A DNA stretch of 64,000 bases from Kryptolebias marmoratus (Eukaryota; Chordata; Actinopteri; Cyprinodontiformes; Rivulidae). The notes under the pieces are model-generated. The model worked only from the letters and a program-made list of their open reading frames with translations, made no database searches and was not told the origin of the DNA. Positions 37,794 to 51,004 of this stretch are shown here, in pieces. How positions within the stretch are numbered: position 1 is the stretch's first letter; each line of letters begins with the position of its first letter. Both the position numbers and the translations under genes were made by a program. The stretch is taken from the NCBI RefSeq assembly GCF_001649575.2, contig NC_051434.1:5035745-5099744 (forward strand). The letters run 5' to 3'.

Positions 37794-39054
37794 ATGAGAC
37801 AAGTCGGCTTCCAGTGGTTCTCCGCTGTCCTGACAGCCTGCCTGTTGCTTGGTAACTGGTGTTTTTTGGTGTCGGCTGAAGGCTGCAGTCAAAAGATCAG
37901 CTCTGACTGAACGGAGGCATTACAAAACAAATGACCACCAGAAACTCCATGTTTTTCTCACAGGTTCACACACAGATATCCCACCAGTCGGGACGTCAGT
38001 TACTGTCAGGAAAGACGTCTACAGGTGAGTCTGTTACAACCTCTGTGGCTCGAACCTTTTAAATCCTTCGATTCATCTTAAATTTTATAATGAAGTCAAG
38101 TATTTTGAAGGAGCTACACATGAATGACAGGACACTGGAGCTTTATCATTTGCCAAAGGTGTTATTCCATAAAAGGTAGCTGTTTATGTCTAGACCCTTT
38201 CCTCTGCTTGATTTGCAAAGATTTTCAGAGTTTAGTAAACTTAAAGCTAAATATGGTTTCCTTCAATCCAGCATCTTGAATCATCTGAAGATGACTCCAG
38301 ATCTGGATCAGTGCTGCATTTCTAGGCTGCCTTTGAAAATTATTAAGTTTAACTTCAATATTACAAATATACCTAGTATTTACTGATAAATACCCAGTAC
38401 TTACCTGGCACTTGCTAGGTACCTACCTAGTACATGGTAAGTACCTGAAAACTACCTAGTACCTACAGGTACCAGGTTGTACTGTGAAGTGACCTTTTAT
38501 CCTGTAGTTACCAGGTACATACTCAGTACTTACACGGTACATATTAGGTACGAAATCCTTTATATAAAAGCTGCTTAAATTTAATGTATTTGCAGGGGAA
38601 AACAGCTGAATCTCTACATTAACATACATCAGATTTGTTTACCATGTTGTTTGGAATCATTCTTGGCACCTGGAGCAAAACAGCACCATGAATCAGACCA
38701 GTTTCTTGAAACAGGTTAAATAAGTCCTGCTTGAAGATATTTATTATGAATAAGGAAAAAATAAGATGTGATCATTCCGAAATAAGATGCCATACATTTT
38801 CTTTTAGGTGAAAACACACCTTTGGTTGCGCAGCCGAGCCTTTCCTTCAGTTTCCTGGGACTTTTATGTAGATTAGGATTCTGAAACACATTTCCAGGCG
38901 CAGCAGAACGCAGTGATGTGTATCTCTGTTTCTGTCTTGCAGCAGGCCCCCCTCAGGCAACCTGCAGTGTTCTGCTGTAATGGTCCTCCTCATGGTTGGA
39001 GGTCTTCTGTCAAACCTCAGAGCTGAAAGCTCCTGGAGAAGAGAAAAGGTTTGA
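37794..39054 (+). CDS. Tentative three-exon gene for a 75-aa secreted or membrane protein
   Basis: Not recognised. Proposed exons are 37794-37851, 37964-38024 and 38946-39054. The first opens MRQVGFQWF and continues into a hydrophobic signal-like stretch (AVLTACLLLG). The second encodes SHTDIPPVGTSVTVRKDVY. The third has a second hydrophobic stretch (VMVLLMVGGLL) and ends SSWRREKV then TGA. All four splice sites are canonical (GTAACT, GTGAGT, two CAG acceptors) and phases match (58 + 61 + 109 = 228 nt). The last acceptor is a CAGCAG tandem, so a 76-aa form with one extra serine is also possible. Against it: small size, no homologue recognised, no clear poly(A) signal. It could be chance. Confidence 0.3.
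38360..38560. repeat. Degenerate ACCTAGTACTTACC-type repeat
   Basis: Many imperfect units of GGTAC/TACCT, e.g. CCTAGTATTTACTG, CCAGTACTTACCTGG and GGTACCTACCTAGTAC, followed by CCTACAGGTACCAGG. The same repeat, including the block after CCTACAGG, recurs in intron 3 of lipocalin gene 2 (58820-59045) and at the right edge of the window. Confidence 0.75.
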
Positions 39055-39615
39055 AGTCAGAATAAAGAATCAGAGGGAAAGAAAAAGGCAGATCTCCTCT
39101 GGGCTTTTTCCTGCAGGAAGGTTTGAACGCTGAAAGGTTCACTTCCCGAGTGGATGGAGGAAACGGAGGGCAAAGCCAACAAACAGATTTATGTCCCTGT
39201 TTTCTGGAATCACTTCTGGCTGAAAATATTTGTTATTCCAAAGAAAATATTTCAACAATCTTCTGAAGACAGTCCCCAGTCCTGTCGGGGGTCCTAAACA
39301 CCAACATTATCCTGTCCTACCTGCAGACCAACAGAAACCCTCGAGCGATATTCCTCCCTCCTCCTCCTCAGCAGGACCAACTCTTCACTACGCTTAGTAA
39401 ATTTTTAGGTTTACGAAGCGCTCCGGAGGGGTCCTCGCTGCAGGAAAGGTGACCGAACCTCCACCAGAAGGGAAAAGGGTTCGTTTTCTCTCTTCTTTGT
39501 GTTTCTTTTTTGAAGCTGAGGAAGACTTCTGTAATGTCCTTCTCAAAACCTCTGCTGATTAAAATCAGCATGATCAGGTGGAAGTGAGGATCGGAAACTT
39601 AACAACTGAAATCAT

Positions 39616-39616
39616 T

Positions 39617-39655
<39 letters not shown>

Positions 39656-39676
39656 TTTGTTTATTTATTTATTTAA
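39616..39676. repeat. (TTTA)n microsatellite
   Basis: About 15 TTTA units with one TTTG interruption. Confidence 0.95.
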
Positions 39677-39781
39677 GTTTGAACTTTTTTCTGTATTTTT
39701 TTGAAAACTTATTTCAAAACTTTGGGTTCCTTTCGATACCAGTTGGGGACCTCCAACTGATCAGAGATGTAATCTAAAATC

Positions 39782-39832
39782 ATCTATCCATCCATCCATC
39801 CATTCATCCATCCATTCATCCATCCATTATCC
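39782..39832. repeat. (ATCC)n microsatellite
   Basis: Tandem ATCC units with ATTC interruptions. Confidence 0.9.
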
Positions 39833-40717
39833 ACACAAGAGTGTCATTGCAACTAAAAATCACTAAGAAGTTACTTTAAGAGATCATTAAATGAATTAGT
39901 AAAACATTACCCTCTTTTCCTCATCAGTATTAACTCATTGAATCATATTGTGGAGTTTCTTCTCAGCTGTTTGTCTCTTCATAATGTTGTTTTTGTCAGT
40001 GTTAACTCAACCGTTGTGCTTCAGAAAGTCTCATGATCGTCATTCAGTGTTTAGCAAAAATCTGCACAGTTGTTGAAACTGAAATGTTTTAAAATATGGC
40101 AAAAGTTTAATGCAATTTATTTCACCCCTCCAACCAAAAACACCCCCATTTTCAAACTAGATTTCAGCTTTGTTGGTTAGAAAAGTCTAATTGTTTCAAA
40201 TGTCATGAATTTCTTCCTTATTTGAATTTAGCAAAATGTTCTTCTGTGTGAACATGACATCGTTTTATTAAACTCTCTCTTTTCTTTTCATTTGATGTTC
40301 TGCTTTTACAAACTGTCCTCATCTTTATAAAATCTTAACAACCAACGTTGTATTTTAAATTTGTATTTGCTCATTAATATAGAAATGAAACACTTAAAGC
40401 CTCACTCACAATCCTCAGTAGATGCTCCTCTGGACAGTTTTTGGGTAAACATTTGATCAAATCCTTCTTAAGACTTGCAAGCGTTTAGCCGTTTAGAAGG
40501 TTGCAGTTTGGCTGTGGAGACTTTGGGTTCTGCACATGCAAATGCTACAAGTTTTGCAAAAAATGATAATTGCATACAGTTTATATGAAACCTACACTTG
40601 TTTACGTCTGAACCAATCAGGCGCTCAGATAGCTGGGGCTTTGAAATGACAGTAAGATGAACGAGTGACACAGGATCATTGTACGATTCACGTGCCTCAA
40701 AAGTACTGAACAAGTCA

Positions 40718-41040
40718 TCAATATTTGCTTTTTGTGTGGCCTGCAAGTCTGAAATATATCTGATTTTCTACGCCTATGTGTGGTGAGCATGCAAAGCTTG
40801 CAGGGCTTGCAAGTGCTTCTGTCATCCTCATCAAATTCCTCCTCCTCTCTGCTGTTTCTGGCTGGGTTTCTTGAGGCTGCTCTTCTGGCTGTTTCCTCTC
40901 CGGAGGTGCAGCTGACTTTACTTTCTGGGTGCCATTTTCTAACATTCGAACTGATCCTTTATACAGAAAACATTTTATACGGTGTTCATCAAAAAGAGAG
41001 ACGAGATGTGCTGCAGACACGATGTGGGCCTCTTTTTATA
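40718..41040 (-). other. Candidate minus-strand TATA promoter with a short ORF
   Basis: On the minus strand TATAAAAAGA lies at 41040-41031. About 85 bases downstream an ATG (40945-40943) opens a 75-codon frame to the stop at 40720-40718. Its first half is Glu/Gln/Pro/Arg-rich (ERKQPEEQPQETQPET, then AERRRNLMRM) and unlike random AT-rich sequence. GCATGCAA-type strings recur around it (near 40533, 40789, 41071, 41203). No family is recognised. It could be a small stress-type gene, an LTR promoter or coincidence. Confidence 0.2.
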
Positions 41041-43549
41041 CCGACTGCTCACACTGCGCCATACGCATCACATGCAAACCATTAGCCTCACAAGCGCAGC
41101 CTGTACTCCTGGCTAACTGCATGTCACGCACGCTGATCACGTGTGTCAAACGTTTTCTACAGGCTGACATGGCAAACTTTTCCACGCTTCGAGTAAGTCA
41201 GGCATGCAACCTGTCCTTGACAAGTGCTTTGCCCGCATCGTTTCTCATTCTGTATGTCAGAGACCACTGGGACCCACTTACGGTGGGTTGTGAGCTTGGC
41301 TCAAAGGTACTCATTGCAAAGTTAATTAAATTGCATGTTAACGTCAGCCAGCGGTTATACTAGGTAAACTATTCATTTACCTACAGAAACGGATGAAAAG
41401 GAAGTGTTTGGGATGGAGACATCCAACAATTTTGATGTACTGATGTGCATTTATGCTAAGATTTGTTGAGTAAAATATGCAGATAAAGGTGTTTTGTTTA
41501 CATTCAGTGCATGCCTGCATTTCAGAATTGCACATCTGGTAAACCTCTGGAGTAAATGCTTTCAAACTGAACCATTTGATATAGTTTCAGGAAAAAGCTT
41601 TTTTTCCATTTGAGTTTATAGTTTGCAATGAGTAGCTTTAACTTTTATGTTCCAGATTAATACGATGAGACACTTACATTAACATACAGTAGGATAGAGT
41701 TCATACTGACTTCACGTGCATGTTTTTATAAACACACGTTTAATAAAACCACACATATTCATGCAGAGGATATGCTGCCCTGCACACAGATGCTGACTGT
41801 CCCAGCGACTCACTGCCAAACGATAAACTCCCCCCTTTTCTTCTCCCTTCCATTTCTCCTTCCTTATTGTCACCTCATACCTCTCCTCTTTCCGCCCCAC
41901 CCCGTCTCCCCCCACCTTCATTGGCTTTTTTTAATCTCTGTTGGCTTTGCCACCTTGACAGGTAAATGCATTTGAGTTGCCGAAGCTCATAAAGGAGTAA
42001 AATGGTGATAAAGGAAGAAAATAAGTCTCTGAGACGTCTCACTGTCTTATCTTTTCTCTTCCTCTCGCGCATGTCTCCTCTTTGAAAGAGCTAAAACTCT
42101 CATTACTCTGCTGTCAGCTGCTGCAGAGAGGAAACATCTGTGTGGAGACTTTTATTGAAGTTGGAGTAATGTGCTTTAAGGCTGAGGACAGTTGTGTTCG
42201 CTCCACTGCAGGACCTTCACTTTCATACCCTGGAAGAACACGTCAGTAGTAATGGTAAATATACCATTAATGTGAATAAATTGGAGCATTTATTGCATTT
42301 TTTTAGACAGTTGAACTGATAAAGATTTTTTCAGCTGCAGAACGTTCAGTTGCGCTTCAGTTCTTCAGTAAAACTTTGTCTCTAAGCCCTTTAATTCTGC
42401 CTTTTGCCTTTTAGCCATCCGCACCTTGTTCTTCTTCATCCCGTATTCCTCCCTCCTCCTTTCTCTAACTACATATCCACCTCTTCCTCCTTGCCTTACA
42501 CTGAGTCTGTTTACATAGGATTAAAAACTCAAGCAGTGCTCTTGCTGATATTTTTTACCCTTTAAGGGAGTTTGGGACTGGATTCTTGTCTCTGTTGGGT
42601 GTTTGTTTCTATGAAGTGTTTGTTCGTGTTAAGCTTTGAGGATGACCACAGCTCCGCAGGTGAACTTCGCCCTCAGGCTGTTGCTTTTCTCAGACTGTCT
42701 GTTTTTCGCACTGTACCTGAAGGAAAAATCCACTTAGAGGCACAAACAGAGTAAAAGGGGCCAAATGGGAACGAGCTCAGAGGCCGGAAATGTCTGAAGT
42801 TAGGGAGTCAAAAGACAGGAAAACAAGACGAGGAGGCGCAAAACAACCACAGAAAGGTCAGAATTAACCTAAAAATAGCTTTTATTATTTTATAACACTG
42901 TTAGAAGAGTTCATTTTACATTTGGAGCACAAATATCTGTTTTTTTAGCAGCTCTTCCTATCTGCAGCGGTCATGGACAGGAACTGGGAATATAAAAATG
43001 CTAATTACAAAACAGTCCTTATAAAACACAATTTAAAGAGTAACAAATAGCTGAAATTGTCTTCTGAAAGTGTAAGTCTACATGGCATTTTTGTTTCTGA
43101 GTGCCAGCATCATTTTCTCAGTTCTTCCCAAAGAAAACTGAGTGTATAAAACAAAACAACTGCTGCACCTATAGCATCAATTTAGCACTTTGAAGATGGT
43201 TGGTATTATCTGAAACCAAACGTCTCATGTTTAGATTCTTCTTATTTAAAAGATATACCTTCTGTAAAAGTCCTAAATAATTATATGCATTAAAGGATTT
43301 GTAAGAAGTGACCTTGAGATGATGATAGTTTCCTTGTTGGTGGTTGTGTCGTGGATGCCAGGCTCAATTATAACAGAATGATGACGTAGTTTGAATGTTT
43401 CGAAGTGGGTTTCTGTGGAAAAGTTCTGACCATTTAACATCTTACCTGTTGCAGATCGCTCTTTGAACAACCTCGGTTTGGAGGAATAAAGATTAGTTTG
43501 AAGCTGACAGTCGAACTAATGGATAGACCAAGACCAAAGTGAATTGCTG

Positions 43550-43930
43550 CCATTTTAAAACAGTTCTAATCTCAAAAATTGCATTTTAAACATTTTCGCT
43601 GTTGTGAATTTTGCATTACAAAGTTATTTGCATTGAATCTGTGGTGTAAATAGCAGCAGCAGCTAGCTGTAGCTATTTACAAACAATTGCCATTGCAGCT
43701 TGGGGCACTTCACGCCAAAACATCACAATATTTCTGCCAGAATATCATGTAATTCAAAACTGACGATGGTGGAAAAATGTTATGAGTATTTGGGACTGGA
43801 GTTGTTTCAGGACAGCAACGATCCCTCAGCAAAATAATCTCCAAGCTGAGATCTTTCTACAGCAGGTAAGATATTACCTGCTACACAGAACCCCACTTCA
43901 GAGGATCTGAGGTGTTTCTTTAATATGAGA
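43550..43930. repeat. Weak repeat shared with 18930-19370
   Basis: Shares CTACAGCAGGTAAGATA and a GCAGCTAGCTGTAGCTA-like neighbourhood with the earlier copy. Low similarity elsewhere. Confidence 0.3.
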
Positions 43931-46900
43931 GCAGGGATTGTGAGCTCATGGAGAGAAAACAACATTAAACACTTTGTAATCTGACAGATAATAAAATGCA
44001 GCGTTTCCTGCCAGGCCCTAAAGGTGGATTTTTCCCCTCAGGTACCCTGTGCTGGAAATTAAATTGTGAAGTCCTAAACGCGTTTTTCAAGTGATTAAAC
44101 GATGAACTGTTCACTCTGGTCTTTTCTGTGTTGTGGCTATGAAAAAGTGTCACAGAAACAAACCAACACTGGTATGACTTTTAGCTCAATGTTTTCAGGG
44201 TTTTGTACGAATCTCGTGTCCATCTCTCTGCAGTGTTTCTCTATCTGGTGACAACTGTGAAGTTCTTTTTCCAGACGCGACAAAAAAAACATCGGAGAAC
44301 AGATAACTGAAACAACATCTGTGATGTTCATTGGTTTTAACGCCCTAGAAATGTTGTATTTTTTTCCGGGTTTTCATTTTTGGTAAAGACTTTAGGTAGC
44401 TGCTTTATGGACACGTGAGTTTAATTTTTTTTTTCTGCATATGAAAACAAACAAAAAAGGTTTAATTACAGTTAAAAGCAAATAAATGTCAGACATCAAT
44501 TAAAGACAAAGGGGAAATATAAGAAATAGTTTTAGTTAAAAACCATATTGACTTGATGCATCCTTTAAACTCAGTAATATGCCTGAATTTATTAAAGAAT
44601 TGAATAATTCAAATGTTATAAACAAAAGTTATGGTATTAAAATGCATTTCTAAAAGTTTTGTATGAAGTCATAAATAAATGATCATACAATTTAATTAAA
44701 TTTGGCTTATTTCAAAATTTTACATCAAACCAAGCAAATACGAACAAAAATGAATCAATAAAAAGATATATTGTTCTGCTGCTCTGGTTTTGCTTTATTT
44801 GTTATGGATTTACGAAGCAGAATTGGGTTTAAGGGGACATTTTAAGAATCTAAAACATTTTGGTGCTTCTGACCTATTTGCTTACATAACTGCAGTAATA
44901 TCTCAGCTGTTGTTTTTACCCGCTCTTTTTTACAGTGTAGGTGATGTGCAGATTGTGTGTATCGGTGTGTGAACTGAGCTTCTGTAACATTTTCTAAGTG
45001 GCTGCAAGTTGTCACGTCGAAACTGAAGATTAGATTTACCTCCCTGCCTTCTGTCCGAGTTTCTTTATGAGGCTGCAATCTTGTTTTGTAAAGAAATAAA
45101 ACTTCCTGTTGGACCTTAAATGAGCCTCTGCTCTCTTTTGTTTCTGCTCTATCCTGTTAAATTTGTTGTCCAGTCATCCTTTATGCAGGCTTTTATATTT
45201 TCCAAACCACAAACCTTTCTGTTTTTTCAATTGCAGGGAAGGAAATGGTGCAAAAGGGAGAAAAGTTGCGTTTAAAGGATCAAACAGAATTATGACATTA
45301 AGCTGCTTCTCATCATCTCTCTGTGGACGAGTCTATGGAGAGCTCATATTAATCTGTATTTCCATAATCTGCATGTGTGTGAGTCATCATACATGAAGGC
45401 TGACAGATGGTCGATGGGTGGATGACAAATTACAACATGCTGCTGCTAAAAAGCAGGAAGATTTCAGTGTTTGGCAGAGCCGCCAGATTAAAGCGAAGTG
45501 ATCCGATTGGATCCCCGAACCCAAAGCTGTTTTACCAAAGGGAAGGAGCTCAAAACTTTAGGGTTATTACAAATAATTTGAGTCACTATTCATGTTTAAA
45601 GTTGTTTAAAAGTTCTGTGCAAGGCGGGTGCCATCTTTGAAATGCCTTTAAGAAATTATTTTGGGTTAATGTTCACCCATACCCTCAATTGAACATGTTA
45701 TATTCTGGTGTTATATTGACTTCATGAAAGCAACATTAAACATTGAATGTAGGGTTTGTGTTTTTGTCTGCTTCCTGTCTGGTCGTCATTAGTAATCAGC
45801 ACACCTGCACTTAATTTTGTAGTTATCCCGTCGTGTATTTATACTCCTGGTTTCTGTTTGTTCTTTGCCAGCTTCTAAAATAACCTATAGTGAAAAAAAA
45901 CCTTTTAGATCTCTTTGTAGATCACTCTACACTTGAACTTTTCTCTGCAGAGTAGATGGAGATGGCTCACAAAGCCCTGAGTAAGACCAAACCTCATTCA
46001 TCAGATATCCTGATTTAGTTTTTTTAGTTTATCTAATGCTGCCTTCAGTGTCAGTATGTTTGAATTTAAGCTCACATTAATTAGAAACTGTGGTCTTTAT
46101 TCAGCTACAGAGCTGAATGATTGATTTAGCAGAAACAGACACAATTTTGCATTGAGTTTTCTCTGGGTTTTATATGTGTACCATCACATATTTGCAAAAG
46201 ATTTTAGATCATTTTATACAAATAAGATTTTTTTGTATAAGGTGAAGAGTTTCCATTTGGTCCGTTGGTGTAAATCCTTAATAATGCTGGCACCGATAAA
46301 GAGATTTTAAATCTGAAAGGTCTTTCCTAGTTCAATGAAGGTTAAATGAACATAAAAGGGAGCCAGCACTTAGACTGCAGCCTTGACTTTTCCTCCCCAG
46401 GAGCTTCTGTAACCATTTACGCCTTGAAAACATGTGACCAAAACATTTCACCTGCTGGCAAAATGGGTCAGTGACACATGACTTCAGTGACTTCAGTGTG
46501 AAGGCCCAACATGGCCCTCCTGACCTGAAACGCCTCCTCAGTCAGGCAGAAGTGAAGAAGCCTTTCAGATGAAACGTCTAAAATCCAGGATTGCTTTTTG
46601 TTCGATATCAAAGCAACTAGTGAGCTGCTGTGTCACCAATTAAGTTTCAGATTTTCAATGGAAACTAATTTATCAATCATCACACCTGGTTTTCATTCTT
46701 TCTATTTGTTTCCTTAACAGCATCAAGCTTTCAGTTGTTCCTGTCAGATCTTCATCTTTATGTCTTGCTGTGGTCGTTTTGCACGTTTCCTCGGGTCAAA
46801 TCATGCTTTTTGTTCTTCTACCTCACTATTCACGATCTTGAACTTCCTGTTGTGCACACGTCTTGGTTTGAATAATGTTTGTTTAAACCTTCACCTTCCT

Positions 46901-47189
46901 GTGCATCTGACTCCTTCGATCCAAACCAGCTCATGACAAGAATATAGAACCAGTCGAGTTCTCCTGTCGCTGTTGTTGCAGCAGCCTTAGCTCCAGTTTT
47001 TACTTCGAAACAGTTTGGAACTGATCACCTGTTTGCTCTTTTATTTATCTTCTCTGTAACTTTCACTACCTGTGTGATTTCTGTTCTGTTAGTCTGACTG
47101 AGTTCCTCAGTCTTTGTCTGGTTTTCTGCTCTCATGCCTTCAGGCTGAAGATGGGCAATAATGTCAATAATGTCAGTTTTACAGACATT

Positions 47190-47270
47190 AAACTGAAATT
47201 TGTTGCTCATAGCTGAGAGTTATTCACAACAAACTCTGAGCAGGACATCTTGCAACACTGCATCATGTTA
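47190..47270 (+). repeat. Dispersed repeat family A, short copy 8
   Basis: AAATTTGTTGCTCATAGCTG followed by AGAGTTATTCACAACAAACTC and a GAGCAGGACATCTTGC end. Confidence 0.5.
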
Positions 47271-48469
47271 TTTTTGAGGTTTTTGATTTTGTATTTTATC
47301 CTTCTACCTTTCCAGCAGCAGATAATATTGTTTTTAGACATCATTGATGCTTTTTTGTCCCCAGGTTGTTGTTTTTTTGTTTGCATGAGCTTAAAATAAA
47401 GCTACTTTTGGTGCCTTTAACTTCTTGCTTCTGGAGTCTGTAAGGATTAGTGACTCAGTAATGTGGCTGTTCTTTTCAGTATCATTAAAATCTTACTGGG
47501 GTGTGTCACCATGGCAACATATGCTGGAAACTTAACCTCCTCCAGAGGAGGTTATATTTTGACTCCTGCTCTTTGGCATTTTAGAGCCTCGGAGGCAAAT
47601 GATGAATTTAAACATCTGCAATAAAACCGGTTGTTGACGGAATGAGACTGAAACTGTGTCTTGTGTCGAATTTACACCTGCCAAACATTAATTTAATAAA
47701 ACACACAATCATAAATTATCAGGGGAACAAGAGAGGAGAAATTAGAGAATATGTTCCACTAAAAACCACTGAGCTGACTCGACTTGCTTTCTCCTGATAA
47801 CAGTGTGTGTGTGTAGGTGTGTGTGTGTGTCAGTCTTGTTTTATCTCTCACCTGTACAAATACACGAGGCCTCTGAAGCGACGCAGCTGCCCGAGGGCGA
47901 AGCATTTTAATGAAGGAGATGAAACTCTGAGAAAACCTGAGCGGCTTTCTGATCAGGACAGTGAGAGCAGGTCAGGGATTCGGTTATGACAGAAATTAAT
48001 TTCTAAAGCCAGAACCGCTCCTCGACGTGCTCCGGTGACGCTGATGATTCCTGTCATGCTCGGACAAAAAAAAGCTTGATATTTTTCATGCTTTGTTTCT
48101 GACGAGCTGGAGGAAGTCGTGAAGATGGTGCAGAGCGAGGCCTCAGAGTCACTGAGTTTCACTAAAAACAAAAAGTTGAATATCTTCAGTGATGAAACCC
48201 AGTCAGGTTTGGTTTCCTGAGACCAGCCAGAAACTGACCCTGACAGCAGGAAGCCAACTATCCAGAATGTAAAGTGGGGTTCTGTCTGCAGTTCCCTCCA
48301 TTTTCCACCTCAGGAACCCAGGAGAACCGTTAAAGCACTGGAAGGTGCAGTCTAACGTCTGAGACCGTCCTGAAACCTTTAATCCTGAATGTTTCTGATG
48401 TTGTCTCCTCCGATCTGCCTCAAACCTCCTAATTATCACCAGCCGCTGAAAGGTGAAGGCAGACAATGA

Positions 48470-48740
48470 TGTGTGTCTGTCAGCAAAATATCTCAGGAGT
48501 CACAACTAATAAATATGAGTCAACACAAGAATGGTTGTACCTCAGTAAATATTACAGATATGGAGCTAAAATTGGATGATAAATTAGTTAACATATACTC
48601 TGAGTGCTAACAGATTGAGTTATCGCCAAAAAATTATTTTCAGATTTGACAAAAAAGGCTACAACTATTTGTCAACATCAGATGATCTTAGTTTAAAACT
48701 GTGTGAAAGGCAGCTATTGATAGGCTTCTATTTTGTATTT
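48470..48740 (+). repeat. Dispersed repeat family A, copy 9
   Basis: GTCTGTCAGCAAAATATCTC, ACAAGAATGGTTGTACCTCAG, CAGATATGGAGCTAAAATTGG, ACATATACTCTGAGTGC and AAAAAGGCTACAACT in family order. Confidence 0.65.
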
Positions 48741-49059
48741 TGTTTTTTTCTTTTTCACACTCAGTTATGAGCAACTTGTAGCATTTCTGGACTTATAGGA
48801 GTTAAACAAGTCAACTTTGTGTTTAATTATGTCTTTGTCTAAAGTGAAAGTCATTATTTACTGATTACAGCTCAACATCCTGATACAAAGGTTTAATGGA
48901 GTGAGAAGAGATGATGAAACCACATCATGTTGGAGAACCATAGGAGGAAAACATCAGCCCTGCGTAGCGCTGAGACATTAGAGTTGTTTTCTTGTATCGA
49001 TAAAGTGGCTGATTAAAACGAAGCAAATGTTTTATGGTGGTTTAAAGATGGTTTCCTTA

Positions 49060-49570
49060 TTGGAAAGAATCTTATCTGCCAATGACTCTCAGCTCCTACC
49101 ACAACAAAGTTTAGCTCATTGTTTGTTCAAATGACTGAGTTATAGACATTCTTGTGTTTGCAAAGCTTGCTTTGCTGTGGCGGCCATCTTGAATCTGATT
49201 GACTCCAAAAGCTAATAAGTTATAGAACCCTATTGTACGATTACTTACTGCAGTGGTGTCCGATGCTGGTCCTGGAGGGTCACTATCCTGCATGTTTTAG
49301 TTGTTTTTCAGCGTCAGCGCACCTGATTTGAATGAATAGGTGATTAACAGGCCTCTGCAGAGCTTGAAGACCTGCTGAAGGGGTAAGTCATCCATTGAAT
49401 CAGGTGTGTTGGAGCAGGGAAACAACAAAAACATGCAGGACGGTGGCCCTTGAGGACCAGGATTGGACACCACTGGCTTACTGAGTTTTAGATGTACATC
49501 CAGTGATTATTTTCTGATAGTTTTATTAAAATCCATTTAGTAATTCAGGAGTTATTCTGCTAACAGACAG
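49060..49570 (-). repeat. Dispersed repeat family A, copy 10, interrupted by a MITE
   Basis: The left half (49080-49250) has ACTCTCAGCTCCTACCACAA, GTGGCGGCCATCTTGAATC and GACTCCAAAAGC. The right half (49476-49570) has TAGATGTACATCCAGTGATTA, AAAATCCATTTAG and TTCTGCTAACAGACAG. Together they form one family A copy split by the insertion at 49251-49475, which dates the MITE as younger than this copy. Confidence 0.8.
49251..49475. mobile_element. hAT-type MITE, copy 2, inside a family A repeat
   Basis: A 225-bp palindromic element. The left end CAGTGGTGTCCGATGCTGG is matched in complement by the right end, which reads CAGTGGTGTCCAATCCTGG from the other side. Inner arms share CATCCTGCATGTTTTAG-like and CTGCTCCAACACACCTG-like blocks. 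The target duplication is ACTTACTG (49243-49250) and GCTTACTG (49476-49483), 7 of 8 bases identical, as expected for hAT. No coding capacity. Confidence 0.88.
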
Positions 49571-51004
49571 ACACAAAGACAAGATCTTAGATTCTGTGTC
49601 ATTTTTACACATGAACGCTAAAGTTTTACAGAACATAGTGCAGACAGGGCTGGTATTCCATGTAATTTGCACCAGAGGTTTTGTTGTTGGTGGTGGTGAT
49701 CTGAGAGAAACATACGTGACAAATGAGACGACTGTGAAGCAAGAAGTGTGGAGCTGAGAGGAAAAACCTCCAGAACAAGTCAGGAACAAACGCTGCAGAG
49801 TTTTATTTCTTCCACCACCTCTCAGGAACAGCTGAAAATCTCAGGACTGCAGCGCTGTCTGCCCATTCCAGACTTTTCTACTCTGTGGTGTTTTGATATT
49901 TGTTCTGACATTTTAAGCCTTTTTTGTGTTTTCCTGACTTGATTTTCCAGTCATCTTAAATTACATGTTTTACTCTAAGACATATATCTCATAGTGGTCA
50001 TTTGATGGACTGTCCTTTCTAGAAAAAAAAAAAAAAACAGCTTCTCCGAGCGCTGAGCCAGGGATTTTTGACTTGGATCTGGTAGGAAAGATAGAAAATT
50101 GATCCTTGATAATAAAAATCCAGCAGCAGAAAGCCCATCATCTGCAGCCTGTGGTTCAGAGGCTCCCCTTCCAGCAGAATCCAGTGAGGTAATTTAACTT
50201 TAATAAAGTCAGTTTTATTCATTGTCAGCACAGCAGGAAACAAACCCAAGAATATCAGTCTTTTCGCAGACTCTCATTAAGTCCATAATGTGTTTTTTTT
50301 CACTGATTATTCTAATAATAATAAATTAGAGCTGACACTAATCTTCCTGTAAGAATGCTCACACTGTTTATATTTGTATTTAATGCTTGCTGTAGGAAAA
50401 TGACTTGTTTTGTTTCCATATCAAGCGTTTGTTTTGCAGGAGGATTAAAAACTTTAACTTGTTCAAAGAAGATTAGTTTAATTAGAGTTTAAAACACATG
50501 GCTTAATAATGTTTATTGTCCTTTAGCTGTAGGTTTTTCCCTAATATTTCTGGTGCTGTTTTCACAATAAGTAAAATGATAAAACTCACCATTTTAAGTT
50601 GAATTTTCTGAGGTTTTACTAAAATATTTGCCATAATTTTTCTGTTGATTCACAGCAGCTGCTTTTATGGGGACTGGTAGAAAAGCTTTGCATCATCATT
50701 CAAAGTTAATGTGGACATAAATTACTCTCGATAACATGTACAGTTCTTAGTTAATCTGTATGCTTCCACCTTTAGTTTGGCCTTGGACAGTTTGTCTCGA
50801 TCCGTCATGCTTTGAGCTCATTAATATTAGGAAAACACTGAAAAGGTCATAAACAAGCCCAACATCTAGAATTCCTCATATTTGATCCATAAACCTCGAT
50901 GCTCAGTTTATTTGTGCTTTGTTAAAGTTTTTAGTGGCTCAGCTGTTGCAAACAGAAACAAAAGAAAGACCTGAATGACTTGATATTTGCTGAAGACGCT
51001 GAAC

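Noticed and set aside
39616..39832. CRISPR-like spaced repeats
   Set aside because: Simple (TTTA)n and (ATCC)n microsatellites in a vertebrate genome; no direct repeats with unique spacers.
40929..41363. 144-aa plus-strand frame
   Set aside because: Antisense to a more plausible minus-strand TATA/ORF arrangement; cysteine-rich random-like composition and no homologue recognised.
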